A program made the position numbers and the translations under genes. Source: Palsa-504 sp963753225 (GTDB taxonomy: Bacteria > Actinomycetota > Actinomycetes > Streptosporangiales > Streptosporangiaceae). From it: DNA of 64,000 nt. Shown here one piece after another: positions 24,840-34,615 of this stretch. The stretch covers positions 97,141 through 161,140 of the forward strand of contig CAVWBQ010000003.1 in the NCBI GenBank assembly GCA_963753225.1, read 5' to 3'. Position 1 is the stretch's first letter, and every line of letters begins with the position of its first letter. Under the pieces are notes generated by a model that did not search any database, had not been told where the DNA came from, and saw nothing but the letters and a program-made list of their open reading frames with translations.

Positions 24840-25359
24840 GCTGCCAACCCTACGATCAGCCGGCTGAATGTAATGCACAGGCCGGAAGGGGGGCCATACA
24901 CCACCGGCGCAGACCGCCCTCCAGCCAGCCCCGCTAGACCACGACAGGCGGACATTCCTAGGGCGTGTCAATGATCAAACAAGGCTGATCCGGGCAACCA
25001 TCAGGTGGAGCTAGGCAGGTGGAGTCAGTCACCCGGCCAGGCAAGACACTCGGCCAAGGGCCCGGTCAGACCCAGACCCGGCCAGACCCTATCAGGCAGG
25101 GCTCGCCAGGCACGGCCTCGTGCCGCTTGGCTTCGCGGCTCGGTCTTCAGGGCGCCCCTCAATGCTCATCAGGCAGAAGGTTGGGTGTCGCGCCGTGACC
25201 TGAGGCTAACGACAGCTCGCCAAGGCGAGCAGGGAGGCCGGGGCGGCCACGTGCCCGAGCTGTGCCCGCCGAACCGTATGGTGCAACCATCGGTGCACGG
25301 GATCTATCGGGCCAGGGAATCGTCCCCGGCCCGCAGACGCTGCACGGCGCCACGGTCAC
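24840..25359. other. Gene-free stretch before the relaxase remnant
   Basis: About 520 bases with no convincing coding sequence on either strand. It includes GGGCGTGTCAATGATCAA near 24960, which resembles an insertion sequence end but has no partner here. Probably decayed mobile DNA continuous with the relaxase remnant. Confidence 0.4.
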
Positions 25360-26520
25360 CCCGGCAATCTCGTAGCTGGTCGCGGCGCCGTCACCGCGGC
25401 TATAGGCCCAGGCCAGCGAGAGCGGGGGAGAGCCACCCGGCCGCTGGTGGAGACCGGGAGCGAAGGCCCTCGGCTTCGAGGCCGGCCAGCGGGCGGAGCG
25501 CGAGCCGTACGAGCTGCTGTTCGGCGAGCGCCAGGCCCCTGACGGCAGCCAGCTCGGCCGGCCTCCGGGCGGCGGGCGGAAAGCCTCCGGCCTGTACGCG
25601 CAGCTTCTGGCCGCCGAGCCGCACGCCACCGCCGAGCGCAAGCGCGAACTGCGGACCGAGGCTGTCCGCAGGGCCAGGCAGAGCCCCTTGTTCTTCGACC
25701 TGACGATTTCGCAAGCCCAGAAAAGAGCATCTCGATCTTCCACGCCTCCGTCGGCGAGAACGTCCGCCTGGCCCGCCAGGCCGGCGATCACGAAGGCGAC
25801 GAATACTGGTCCGCCCTGGTCACCGAGGTCGACGACATGATCTGGAAGCCGTGCATGCCGGCTGCGACTATTTCCAGCGGGAAGCCGGCTATACCCGCAC
25901 TGGCTCCCACGGCACCCGGGTGCATGGCCGGGAGACCGGTCAGTGGCACGAGGCGGACCTGGCGGTGGCGCACTGGCTGCAGCACACCTCCCGGGAGGGT
26001 GACATGCAGCTGCACGCCCATTCCCAGATCGCCCACGTCGCCAAGACGAGTACCGACGGGAAATGGCGGGCGCCGGACTCGCTGGGCTACAACGAGCACA
26101 TCGGCGCGGTGGCGGCGGTCGTCTCCCAGTACCTGGAGGAAGCCCTCACCGGCCGGTTCGGCCTGGAATGGGTCGCGCGCGATGACGGGCACGGGATCGA
26201 GATCACGGGCATCAGCGGGGAGATGATGCGCGTGTTCTCCTCGCGGCGCGAGTCCATCACCGCGGACCTGCGCGGCCGCGCCGCGCAGGTCGAGCAGCGC
26301 TACAAGCGCAAGCCATCCCAGCGCGAACTCGCGCAGCTCGCGCAGGCGTCGAACTTCGCCACGCGCGCGGCCGGGGAAGGCGCGCTGGATTTCGCGCAGC
26401 TGCACGCGGGGTGGGCGGACAAGCTCGCGCGCACGCTCGGCGTGAGCCTCGCGTCGGTCGCGCCGTCGGTGTGGCATGGCGGCGGCGCGGGCCCGCGCCC
26501 GCGCGGCCGGGGCGGTGGTT
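25360..26520 (+). pseudogene. Remnant of a TrwC/MobF-type conjugative relaxase
   Basis: Pieces of one relaxase can be read through three frames. They are EPPGRWWRPGAKALGFEAGQ, then EPYELLFGERQAPDGSQLGR, and ATAERKRELRTEAVRRARQS; after a frame change near 25720, SISIFHASVGENVRLARQAG and DEYWSALVTEVDDM; after another near 25845, HAGCDYFQREAGYTRTGSHG, TRVHGRETGQW, LQLHAHSQIAHV-like metal-binding His residues, and ELAQLAQASNFATR. Two TAG codons interrupt the first part. These match the N-terminal relaxase domain of actinobacterial TrwC-like proteins; the helicase half is missing. It marks a lost integrative or conjugative element. Confidence 0.72.
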
Positions 26521-26823
26521 CTGGGTCAAAGTGCCGGTGGTCCGGTTCTAGCCGGACCGGCGGCACATCGACCCAGCGGCTAGCACATCAGCGCGCCAGA
26601 AATCCCGAAGCGACGGGTTATTTTAAGACGCGCGCGTAGATCCGGCAGAGAGTCACATTCATCGGCTTTCTCATGACACCACAAACCCCATTTCAACCAT
26701 GCGCACCGATATCGGTAGAACCGGCACACGGCCACATCGTGCCGGTTAGGTGCTCACCCCTCGGAACCCACTGGCCTCGCCTTCACAGCTGCGTCCGCGA
26801 GGGCGCCGGCCCATGGGAGTTGG

Positions 26824-26851
26824 GTGCCCCCATAGACGGGGGTAGGGGCAC
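26824..26851 (-). terminator. Hairpin downstream of the HD-domain gene
   Basis: GTGCCCC and GGGGCAC form a perfect 7-base-pair stem around a C/G-rich loop that can pair further (CCCCC with GGGGG). It lies about 50 bases beyond the stop of the leftward HD gene, so it may terminate it. The rest of 26521-26898 shows no gene. Confidence 0.45.
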
Positions 26852-26898
26852 ACACCCCAGACAGCCCCGTCCGCGCAGGTCCGGGCGGCACTCTCGTC

Positions 26899-27621
26899 TC
26901 AGCAGTACCGTCGGCCCTCGGGCAGGATTGCCGCGAAGCGGTCCGCCGCCTGGCCGAGCTGCGTCAGGATGCGCTGCCGGGCCGGGGCTTCGAGCGGGGT
27001 GTCGGGGAGCGCGATCAGCTCCCGCAGGATAGGGATCAGCGGCGCGTACTTACCGGCCAGCCTGAGCAGCCGCGGGCCGGTGGTGTGGATCAGGCCGACG
27101 CCGTTGTCGGTGAAGTCGGAGGCCTTTATGACCCGTGCCCACGGATCGCGCCGCAGGCTCTGCGCGACGTGCTCCCGATACTGCTCGTGCGCGTCGCGGT
27201 CCGCTGCGTACTCCGGGTTCGTCACCGCCGCGACCAGCCCGGCCACCCGCGGCCCGAACTGCTCCGCCAGCACCGCGAGCGCGGACGGCCGGGTGCCGTC
27301 CGGGGCAAGTTCGGCCGCGTGATCCTCGACCGCGTCGTGCAGCAGGGCGGCGCAGGCCACGTCGGCGTCACGCACGCCGTAGTGCGACATGATGCGGATC
27401 GCCACCCGGAGCAGGTGGTTGACGTACGGCTCGCGCTCGCGGCGGTCGGCGGCGTGCAGCCGTCCCGCCAGGGCCAGGGCCTGGTTCAGGCGGCGCCGGT
27501 CCGCCTCGGGCCAGCGCTCGATCTCAACCGCGAAACGGGCGCGCAGGCCCTCCTCGCCGTAGGTCGAGGTGATCGCGTGCAGCGGCATGGTCGCCACGAG
27601 CCGCCGCTCGCCAGTGTCCAT
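26899..27621 (-). CDS. HD-domain protein resembling SpoT/MESH1-type (p)ppGpp hydrolases
   Basis: 240 residues. The HD motif is in EPYVNHLLRVAIRI and ACAALLHDAVEDH: His, His-Asp and Glu-Asp as in SpoT/RelA hydrolase domains. An Asp at KASDFTDNGVG matches the later metal or substrate site (KLADRLHN in SpoT). There is no synthetase, TGS or ACT domain. It could hydrolyse an alarmone or another nucleotide; position alone does not tell. Confidence 0.78.
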   Translation of the reverse strand: MDTGERRLVATMPLHAITSTYGEEGLRARFAVEIERWPEADRRRLNQALALAGRLHAADRREREPYVNHLLRVAIRIMSHYGVRDADVACAALLHDAVEDHAAELAPDGTRPSALAVLAEQFGPRVAGLVAAVTNPEYAADRDAHEQYREHVAQSLRRDPWARVIKASDFTDNGVGLIHTTGPRLLRLAGKYAPLIPILRELIALPDTPLEAPARQRILTQLGQAADRFAAILPEGRRYC

Positions 27622-27691
27622 GCCCTAGAAATAGCACACCGGACGCCCGGTACCTGCTCCCTCGCGCCCGGGCTCACCCGAGCGCGGGAGA

Positions 27692-28012
27692 TCAGGCCTT
27701 AGGGGCATCGGCCAGATACTCGAGGAACACGGCCGGGACGCCGAGAACGAAGGTATGCGTGTCGTGAGTCAGGCGAAGGCCGCGGGGATCCCAGCTGAAT
27801 TTCCAGTCGTGGCTGTCGATCAGGTGCGTAACCGCCCTGATCAGCGCCTCTTCCCTCACGGCGCGGGTGAAATCCGGCAGGTCGCTTTCCAGTGCGACCT
27901 TGTAGGCCAGGCTGTCCCTGTCCAGGCGGCCGAGTTCGGCGATTCGCGCGTCCACCGTCAGGACCACGGGTGCAAGGTAAAGGTCGGTTAGGTCATGGGG
28001 TCTGGTGGCCAT
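27692..28012 (-). CDS. Small hypothetical protein
   Basis: 106 residues from ATG 28012; GGAGG ends 5 bases upstream, which favours it over the in-frame GTG at 28024. The sequence (DLYLAPVVLTVDARIAELGR, then LPDFTRAVREEALIRAVTHL) is amphipathic and soluble, with Trp-rich WKFSWDPRGLRL near the end. I recognise no family. Convergent relation to nothing; it lies between the HD and lipoprotein genes on the same strand. Confidence 0.6.
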   Translation of the reverse strand: MATRPHDLTDLYLAPVVLTVDARIAELGRLDRDSLAYKVALESDLPDFTRAVREEALIRAVTHLIDSHDWKFSWDPRGLRLTHDTHTFVLGVPAVFLEYLADAPKA

Positions 28013-28092
28013 GGCTGCCTCCACGTACAGGACGAGAACACGGCAATAGTGCGGGGACTGGCCTTCCCCGCACTAGTGCCGAAGGTCCTGGC

Positions 28093-28506
28093 TCAGGGAA
28101 CCACGCAGGCCAGCGTGATGGTGGCGGTTTGCCCGGCGGTGACGACGGCCGACGTCGGCTGGGAGCACGGCGCCTCCCGGCTGTGCCCGCCGTCGATCTC
28201 CATGACGTCGGCCGACCGGCCGGAGACCTGGTACCGGCCGGGTGGCAGCGGCACAGAGAAGGTTCCCGAGGACCCTACCGTGACCGTGACCGGCTGGTGT
28301 CCCGCCCCGGTGAAGGTGACCATGCCGGACATGGGCCGCTCACCTGGCTGCTTGCCGCCCGGGCCTAGCGGACCGCCCTCCATGACCAGCCTGCCCGCGA
28401 GGTGACCCGCGGCCGGCGGCTGCGCTCCGGCCGAGGCGCACCCGGCGGCCAGCCCGGTCAGCAGCAGCCCGCCCAGCAGACACGTTGAAATGCGTAGTGG
28501 TTTCAA
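28093..28506 (-). CDS. Secreted lipoprotein with carboxypeptidase-regulatory-like fold
   Basis: 137 residues from a TTG start (GGGGGAG upstream). Signal peptide KPLRISTCLLGGLLLTGLAAGC ends in a lipobox LAAGC. The mature part has a beta-sandwich pattern: MSGMVTFTGAGHQPVTVTV, GSSGTFSVPLPPGRYQVSGRS, and TAGQTATITLACVVP. This resembles CarboxypepD_reg-like domains. It sits just downstream of the sensor kinase gene on the same strand, so it may be part of that operon or a target of it. Confidence 0.75.
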   Translation of the reverse strand: MKPLRISTCLLGGLLLTGLAAGCASAGAQPPAAGHLAGRLVMEGGPLGPGGKQPGERPMSGMVTFTGAGHQPVTVTVGSSGTFSVPLPPGRYQVSGRSADVMEIDGGHSREAPCSQPTSAVVTAGQTATITLACVVP

Positions 28507-28571
28507 TGCTCCCCCTCATCCCGGTACGTGCCTTTTGGACGCATCCGCCCGTGAAGCGGTTCCGGGCCGGG

Positions 28572-30290
28572 TCAGACGGGGGAGGCCTGCGGCTGCCCGG
28601 CGGGCTCGCGCAGCAGCGGGAGGAAGATCGCGAACCTGGTCATGCCGGGGCGGCTGGTCACCACGATGCTGCCGCCGTGCGCGGCGACAACCGCGTCCAC
28701 GATGGCCAGGCCGAGGCCGGTGCTCTTGCCGTCGGCGCTGGCGTCCCTGGCGCGCCCGACCTCACCGCGGGTGAACCGCTCGAACAGCTCGGGTAGCAGC
28801 TCCGGCGGGATGCCGGGGCCGTCGTCGGTAATGGTCAGCGCCACCCGCTGGCCCGCGGGCACGACGCCGCGCCGCACCGCGGCGCCCGGGGGAGTGCCGG
28901 GGGAAGCACTGGCGGGAGTGTCATCGCCGGGGGAGGCATCGCCGAGGGCCAGCGCGACGCTGACCGTTGAGCCGGGCGGGGTGTGCTTGCCCGCGTTGCT
29001 CAGCAGGTTGGCCAGCACCTGGTGCAGGCGGTGCTCGTCGCCCTCGACCAGGACCGGCTCGTCCGGCAGGTCCAGGCGCCAGCGGTGGTCGCCGCGGGCC
29101 ACCCGCGCGTCGCTGGTCGTCTCGATGGCCAGCCGGGACAGGTCCACCGGCTCGCGTTCGAGCGGCCGCCCGGCGTCGAGCCTGGCCAGCAGCAGCAGGT
29201 CGTCCACCAGGACGGTCATCCGGGCCGACTCGGACTCGACCCGGCGCAGTGCGTGGGTCACCTCCTCGGGCACCGGGCCGGGGTGCCGCAGCGCCAGCTC
29301 GGCGTAGCCGCGGATGGCGGACAGCGGGGTGCGCAGCTCGTGCGAGGCGTCGGCGGCGAACCTGCGCAGCCGGGCCTCGCTGGCCGCGCGCCGCCCGAGC
29401 GCCCGCTCGACGTGGAACAGCATCCGGTTGAACGCGGCCCCGACCCGGCCCACCTCGGTGCGCGGGTCGCTGTCCGGGACGCCGGCCGGGAGCGTGACCT
29501 CACCCGAATCGAGCGGCAGCTCCGTCACCATGGTCGCGGTGGCCGCGACCCGGCGCAGCGGCCGGAGCGAGAACTGGATCAGCCCGGCGCCGAGGATGAC
29601 GGCCAGCCCGAGCACGGTCGCGAACACCACGTGCTCGGTGTTCTCGACGTGCTCAAGAGTGTTGTCGACCATGGCTAGCGGCAGCCCGGTGACGAGCGCG
29701 GTGCCCTGCTGGGGACCAGTCACCTTGGTGAGCAGGAACTCACCGCCGAGGGAGTCCAGCGTCACGGTGTACGTCTTGAAGGGGCCGGGCGCGGGGCGCG
29801 GCGGGTTCGACCCCCCGGAATCGGCCGGGCTGGCCGGGGCCACATGGCCGCCGGGCGGCAGCTTCACCAGCGTCGCCTCGTCCGCGGCCGACAGCGGGCA
29901 TGCCCCCTTCACGGTGTGCTTGTAGCCGATCGACGTCCCGGTCAGCAGTTCTACGAACGTGCCGGGGGGCTGACCTGAATCGCTGCACATGGCGTAGTCG
30001 TCCGGATCAGGCTTGCTGGCGTCGCTGCGGTCGGGGTCGTGGTGCTGGCTGGCCAGGGTGCTCTGCGCCACGCAGTTGGTCCAGGTATTGGCGGCCGCCT
30101 GCAGCTGCTGGTTGAGCGACGCCATCAGCGAGTTGTTGAGCGACTGGGCGGTGATCACGCTGACGAACACGCTGGCCAGCCCGAACAGCACCAGCAGCCC
30201 GATGATGAGCTTGCCGCTGATGGTGCGCAGCGAGAGCACGGCCGCCAGGCGCGCCAGCCGGCGTGGCCGATGCGGATCCGGACCGGACAT
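28572..30290 (-). CDS. Two-component sensor histidine kinase (HAMP, HisKA, HATPase)
   Basis: 572 residues from ATG 30290, which shares one base with the TGA of the response regulator gene. Two membrane segments (about 25-45 and 217-238) flank an extracytoplasmic sensor region with Cys residues. HAMP comes next, then the phosphoacceptor in FAADASHELRTPLSAIRGYAE (about H316). The ATP-binding N-box is LANLLSNAGKHTPPGS, followed by ITDDGPGIPPEL and STGLGLAIV. The signal is unknown. The partner is encoded immediately upstream. Confidence 0.9.
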   Translation of the reverse strand: MSGPDPHRPRRLARLAAVLSLRTISGKLIIGLLVLFGLASVFVSVITAQSLNNSLMASLNQQLQAAANTWTNCVAQSTLASQHHDPDRSDASKPDPDDYAMCSDSGQPPGTFVELLTGTSIGYKHTVKGACPLSAADEATLVKLPPGGHVAPASPADSGGSNPPRPAPGPFKTYTVTLDSLGGEFLLTKVTGPQQGTALVTGLPLAMVDNTLEHVENTEHVVFATVLGLAVILGAGLIQFSLRPLRRVAATATMVTELPLDSGEVTLPAGVPDSDPRTEVGRVGAAFNRMLFHVERALGRRAASEARLRRFAADASHELRTPLSAIRGYAELALRHPGPVPEEVTHALRRVESESARMTVLVDDLLLLARLDAGRPLEREPVDLSRLAIETTSDARVARGDHRWRLDLPDEPVLVEGDEHRLHQVLANLLSNAGKHTPPGSTVSVALALGDASPGDDTPASASPGTPPGAAVRRGVVPAGQRVALTITDDGPGIPPELLPELFERFTRGEVGRARDASADGKSTGLGLAIVDAVVAAHGGSIVVTSRPGMTRFAIFLPLLREPAGQPQASPV

Positions 30291-31048
30291 CAGCCAGCGG
30301 GCTTCAGCACGTACCCGACGCCGCGGACCGTATGGATGAGCGGTACCCGTCCGGCGTCGATCTTCTTGCGCAGGTAGCTGATGTAGAGCTCGACGACATG
30401 CGCCTGGCCGCCGAAGTCGTAGTTCCATACCCGGTCCAGGATCTGCGCCTTGGACAGCACCCGCCTGGGGTTGCGCATGAGGAACCTGAGCAGCTCGAAC
30501 TCGGTCGCGGTCAGGTCGATCAGGTCGCCGGCCCTGCGGACCTCGCGGGCGTCCTCGTCCATGGTCAGGTCGCCGACCACCAGTGATCCCTCGGTCTGCG
30601 CCCGGGTCAGGTTGGCCCGGCGGAGCAGGCCGCGCAGCCGGGCCAGCACCTCTTCCAGGCTGAACGGCTTGGTCACGTAGTCGTCGCCGCCGGCCGTGAT
30701 GCCGGCCACCCGGTCCTCGACCGCGTCCCGCGCGGTCAGGAACAGCACGCACACCTGCGGGAGGTCGGCCCGGAGGCGGCGCATCACCTCGAGGCCGTTG
30801 AAGTCCGGGAGCATGATATCGAGCACCACCGCGTCGGGCCGGAACTCGCGCGCGGTCCGCACCGCCTCCGCGCCGCTGCCCGCGGTGACGACGTCCCAGC
30901 CTTCGTAGCGCAGCACGCTGGCGAGCAGCTCGGCCAGGCTGGGCTCGTCGTCGACGACGAGCACGCGCACCGGCGTGCCGTCCGGCCGCTGGACGTCTGC
31001 GTTATGCGTGCGGGATGACCGCGCCGCCCCCGTGTCGTTGTTCTCCAT
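30290..31048 (-). CDS. OmpR/PhoB-type response regulator
   Basis: 252 residues from ATG 31048 (a TTG at 31072 is the alternative). Receiver acidic pair VVDDEPSL, phospho-acceptor Asp in AVVLDIMLPDFNG, Thr in LFLTARDAVED and Lys in DDYVTKPFSLEE. The winged helix C-terminal domain has LTATEFELLRFLMRNPRRVLSKAQIL and VVELYISYLRKKID, ending IHTVRGVGYVLKPA. Pairs with the downstream kinase. Confidence 0.93.
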   Translation of the reverse strand: MENNDTGAARSSRTHNADVQRPDGTPVRVLVVDDEPSLAELLASVLRYEGWDVVTAGSGAEAVRTAREFRPDAVVLDIMLPDFNGLEVMRRLRADLPQVCVLFLTARDAVEDRVAGITAGGDDYVTKPFSLEEVLARLRGLLRRANLTRAQTEGSLVVGDLTMDEDAREVRRAGDLIDLTATEFELLRFLMRNPRRVLSKAQILDRVWNYDFGGQAHVVELYISYLRKKIDAGRVPLIHTVRGVGYVLKPAG

Positions 31049-31184
31049 ATCGGTGTAGCTCGCCCATCTCAATCGGACTTGTGCCCAGTCGGCACAGGCC
31101 GAGATGCCATCTCAGGCTCTCATGAAATGCGAACCGGGTCAGGCCCAGATCAGGATCCGCTATGAATTAGCTCTGATACCCGCT

Positions 31185-31817
31185 TCAGCTGGTGTTCAGG
31201 ACGCGCGCTAGTTTCGACCCGGAGGCCGAGGGTCTCGCGCCGGCCTCGCGCAGCGCCTTGCCGACCGTCTCGAGCATGGCCGCCGCCCCCGAGTCGGGCG
31301 ACAGCGCCTCGACCTCGATCTCGCGCCAGCTCATCGGCTCGCTGTCCGGCTCGCCGAGCCGGATCCCGGTCACGAGGTCGTCCGCCACCTCCACCAGGGC
31401 GTCTCCCGACGGCCCTGGCAGGGTTACCACCGTCCGTTCGGTATCCAAGATGGCGACGGGATGCAGGTGGTGACCTGCCGTGATCTCCTCGACCTGGGCC
31501 TTCAGCCTGGCCGGCACGCTGCCGTCGGTCCCCTCGCCGAGCGGCGCGTGCAGTTCCTGCCTGGTGTCCTTGCGCACCGGCAGCTTGAGGTGCCAGCCCT
31601 CGTCGTCGCCGCCGACGCGGCGGCGCAACGTGATCTTGTGCTGGATGAGCGCGAGGTCCTCGGTGTCGAAGTAGGTGGCGCTCAGGTAGATCCGCCTCGG
31701 CTTCGCGGGCCGCCTGCCGCCGAGGTCCGGCAGGCTGCCGAGCTCCGGCAGGACGAAGTCGGCGTCGGCGTCGTATTTCTGCTCGGTCTCTAGGTGGTCG
31801 CCCTTGCTGCTCGTCAC
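31185..31817 (-). CDS. CYTH domain protein
   Basis: 210 residues from GTG 31817. The domain has the N-terminal EXEXK-like LETEQKYD, followed by YFDTEDLALIQHKITLRRR, and then alternating charged strands (GWHLKLPV, SWREIEVEAL). CYTH proteins bind triphosphates and act as thiamine triphosphatases, adenylyl cyclases or inorganic triphosphatases. No CHAD domain is fused. It lies 10 bases beyond the stop of the adjacent methyltransferase and may be in the same operon. Confidence 0.88.
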   Translation of the reverse strand: MTSSKGDHLETEQKYDADADFVLPELGSLPDLGGRRPAKPRRIYLSATYFDTEDLALIQHKITLRRRVGGDDEGWHLKLPVRKDTRQELHAPLGEGTDGSVPARLKAQVEEITAGHHLHPVAILDTERTVVTLPGPSGDALVEVADDLVTGIRLGEPDSEPMSWREIEVEALSPDSGAAAMLETVGKALREAGARPSASGSKLARVLNTS

Positions 31818-31827
31818 GTCTTCAAGG

Positions 31828-33102
31828 CTACGTCTGGTACACGGCGAAACGTGTGGCGGGCCGCTCGATTAGCAGGGCATGGCCGGCCGTGGACGGGTCC
31901 GGCTCGTCCGCGGACGAGCGCGGGTAGGCGTCCACGTGCAGCCGCGCCGCGCCGGGCTGACCTGCGGCGTCCCAGGCCTGCACGTGCGCGGCGAGGGCGG
32001 CGCCGAGTTCCGGGCCGTGCGGGCCGAACCCGGTCACCTCCAGCGCCAGCTGCCCCGGCCTCGGGCCGGCCGCCGGGAGCATCTCGTCCGCGGTGAGCAC
32101 CGCGATGCCGCCCGAGTCCACGATCCCGGCCGTGGCCGCCATCCCGGCGCGGCCCAGCGGCAGCCGGCTGAGCCGTCCAGGGACGTCTGCGGACCCGAGC
32201 TCCTCGGTAACCCCGCACGACCGGCGGTCACGGGTCGCAAGCCACAGCGTGAGCCCCCAGAAGACCTGAGCGGAACTGGTGCGGACGCCGGTGCCGAACT
32301 CCGCCGGCGGCTCCTGCATGAACGCGGCCAGCGCCGCGCCGTCCACCTCGTGCCCGTCCGCCAGCGTGAGCCCGTCCGGCAGCATGACGGAGAGCCCGGG
32401 CTGGAGCACCACGGTGCGCTCCGGGCCGGCCAGCGATCCGCGCATCCGCATGAACCCGCACGGCGCGATCGACCGGCTGACCAGGTGCCCGCCGGATCCG
32501 GATCGGCCGAACGCCACCGCGAGCTGGGACCCGCGTACGTCCAGCGGCACCACGATCCGGGCGCCAGGTCCCGCCTGGTGCAGCCAGGCCGGAGCCAGGT
32601 CGCTGACCCCGACGGTGGCGATCACCCGATCGTACGGCGCGCCGGGCGGGTAGCCCTCGGCCCCGTCCGCGGCCACCACCTTCACGTCCGGGTATCCGGC
32701 GCTGGCCAGGTGCTCACGCGCCCGGCCGGCCAGGTCAGCATCGATGTCGACGCTGACCACGGTGCCAGCCGGACCTACGATGTGCCGCATCAGCGCGGCG
32801 TTGTAGCCGGTGCCCGCGCCGATCTCGAGGACCCGCTGACCGGGAGCGAGGGTCAGCTGGTCCAGCATGATCGCCATGATGGCGGGCTGGGACGAGGAGC
32901 TGATCGGCTGGCCGTCGGCGTCCCGCTTGGTCACGATCGCGTCGTCGAGGTAGGCGTCCTCCGGCGGCAGGTGCGGAAGGAACAAGTGACGCGGCACGTC
33001 GCGCAGCGCCGCGGAGATCCGCTCGTCGCGGATTCCGCTGGTCTGCAGGACCTCGGCTACAAGGCGTTCCCGCAGCCCCGCCAGCGCTGTGCCGTCGGTC
33101 AT
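31828..33102 (-). CDS. Protein-L-isoaspartate O-methyltransferase-like protein with C-terminal extension
   Basis: 424 residues. ATG 33102 overlaps the stop of the GT87 gene (ATGA). Residues 1-190 match PCMT: RHLFLPHLPPEDAYLDDAIVTKRD, the SSSSQPAIMA block, VLEIGAGTGYNAAL (SAM), then VSVDIDADL, VVAADGAEGYPPGAPYDRVIATVGV. The remaining 230 residues are a C-terminal region found in long actinobacterial relatives; function unknown. It may repair isoaspartate, or methylate another target, such as a peptide or natural product. Confidence 0.87.
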   Translation of the reverse strand: MTDGTALAGLRERLVAEVLQTSGIRDERISAALRDVPRHLFLPHLPPEDAYLDDAIVTKRDADGQPISSSSQPAIMAIMLDQLTLAPGQRVLEIGAGTGYNAALMRHIVGPAGTVVSVDIDADLAGRAREHLASAGYPDVKVVAADGAEGYPPGAPYDRVIATVGVSDLAPAWLHQAGPGARIVVPLDVRGSQLAVAFGRSGSGGHLVSRSIAPCGFMRMRGSLAGPERTVVLQPGLSVMLPDGLTLADGHEVDGAALAAFMQEPPAEFGTGVRTSSAQVFWGLTLWLATRDRRSCGVTEELGSADVPGRLSRLPLGRAGMAATAGIVDSGGIAVLTADEMLPAAGPRPGQLALEVTGFGPHGPELGAALAAHVQAWDAAGQPGAARLHVDAYPRSSADEPDPSTAGHALLIERPATRFAVYQT

Positions 33103-34538
33103 GGGCCGAGCTCTCCGGGTTCCCGGGGACGGCCGCGGGCCAGGTGCCGCCTCGTGACAAGAGGCAGCAGGGCCGCCACGGCCAGGGCGGCCAGGCAGGC
33201 CAGCCCGGCCAGCACGAAGCTGTTCCCGGCCAGTAGCTGCAGCCCATGCCAGTGGAACTCGTGGTACCAGGGTTTGCTGCCGGTGGCGAAGTAGGTGCCC
33301 GGCCCGTACCAGACCAGGCCCGCCGGGGTCAGCCCGGATTGGGAAAGATCCCAGAACTGCGGCCAGCAGGCGAAGATGCCGAAGAGGACCGCCGCGGCGG
33401 CCCACCAGGCGGCCCGGACCGCTCCCCGCGCTGCCGTCGCGCCCAGGTGCGCCAGCAGCGCGATCCCCGGCGCCACCCAGACCCAGTGATGGTCCCAGCT
33501 CAGCGGCGAGACCAGCAGCCCGGTCAGCGCGCAGGCCAGCATGGCGGGCACCGGCTGCCGCGCCCGGTACAGCAGCGCAGCGGCGGCCAGCCCGGCGATC
33601 CCGACCAGGACGGCCGCCGCGATCCAGGGCACCGTGCCCGAGGAAACACTGCCGGCCAGCCGGGTCAGCACGCCACGCAGCGACTGGTTGCCCCGGGTGC
33701 CAAGGAACACGATGCGGTTGGCCTTCAGGAACAGCCCGTGCGCCCAGTAGGTGCCGGAATCGCGGGGCAGGATCGCGTAGCCGAGCGCGGCGGTGGCCGC
33801 GAACACGGCGGTGGCCACGGCCGCCTGCCGGTACCTGCGGATGAGCAGCAGGTACGGGATGAAGATCAGCGGGGTCAGCTTCACGCCCGCCGCGATCCCG
33901 ATGCCGATCCCCTGCCACCAGCGGCTGCGTTCCCCGGGAAACGGCAGGCCCGGAAGCAGCAGGTCGGCCACGACGAGGAGCATGAGCAGCAGGTTGACCT
34001 GGCCGAGGGCGAGGGTCTGCTGAACGGGTTCGGTGGCCAGCGCGAGAGCGGAGACGCCGAGCGTCGCGCCGAGCCTGACCGCGGGACGATCCCGGTAGCC
34101 GAGCGCGCCGAACACCAGCCACAGGGACAGGCCGAGGGCGGCCAGGCTGGCCAGGGTCATCGCCCAGCGCATGGCCGTCCAGGAGAGCGCGGAGGCGACC
34201 GCGAAGATCACCGCGGCGAACGGGGGATAGGTGAACTGGACGCCGTTCTGGCCGGTCCAGTCGTACAGCGGCGATGTGTGGCGCGGGTCGTAGGCGGGGG
34301 AGACGTGCCGGACGATCAGCCCGCCGTCCCGGTACACCGCCAGGTCGCGCATGGCCGCCAGGTAGGACAGGTGCGTGACCAGGTCGGCCAGGTAGGCCGC
34401 GAGCACCGCGGCCAGCAGGAGTGCCCCGGCAGGCAGCAGCCACCGCGGCCCCTTCACCGGGGGCCCGGTGGCTGCTGTGGCTTCGGTGGCCGCCGCTGGC
34501 TCTGCCCGCACCGCGAACATCCCTTCATCGGCTGGCAC
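33099..34538 (-). CDS. GT87 family membrane mannosyltransferase-like protein
   Basis: 479 residues from GTG 34538. About ten helices. The first extracytoplasmic loop has MRDLAVYRDGG, with the Asp expected in PimE-like GT87 enzymes, then YDWTGQNGVQFTYPPFAA and ALGQVNLLLMLLVVADL, and GIAAGVKLTPLIFIPYLL and SPLSWDHHWVW. These are the typical DUF2029/GT87 signatures. It probably transfers mannose from a polyprenyl-phosphate donor to a cell envelope glycolipid. Followed and overlapped by the methyltransferase gene. Confidence 0.88.
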   Translation of the reverse strand: MPADEGMFAVRAEPAAATEATAATGPPVKGPRWLLPAGALLLAAVLAAYLADLVTHLSYLAAMRDLAVYRDGGLIVRHVSPAYDPRHTSPLYDWTGQNGVQFTYPPFAAVIFAVASALSWTAMRWAMTLASLAALGLSLWLVFGALGYRDRPAVRLGATLGVSALALATEPVQQTLALGQVNLLLMLLVVADLLLPGLPFPGERSRWWQGIGIGIAAGVKLTPLIFIPYLLLIRRYRQAAVATAVFAATAALGYAILPRDSGTYWAHGLFLKANRIVFLGTRGNQSLRGVLTRLAGSVSSGTVPWIAAAVLVGIAGLAAAALLYRARQPVPAMLACALTGLLVSPLSWDHHWVWVAPGIALLAHLGATAARGAVRAAWWAAAAVLFGIFACWPQFWDLSQSGLTPAGLVWYGPGTYFATGSKPWYHEFHWHGLQLLAGNSFVLAGLACLAALAVAALLPLVTRRHLARGRPREPGELGP

Positions 34539-34615
34539 GGATGTGTCGTGCCGATGATAGTGGCAAGCGGCCCGGCAGAGGCCTATACGGCGCGGGCCAC
34601 CCGGTGGGCGCGGGC

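Noticed and set aside
26640..26898. Short rightward frame before the HD gene
   Set aside because: No similarity, poor codon use, and it contains a terminator-like hairpin.
33103..34443. Long N-terminal extension of the isoaspartyl methyltransferase
   Set aside because: It lies in another frame of the GT87 gene; the ATG at 33102 with ATGA overlap gives the normal PCMT start.
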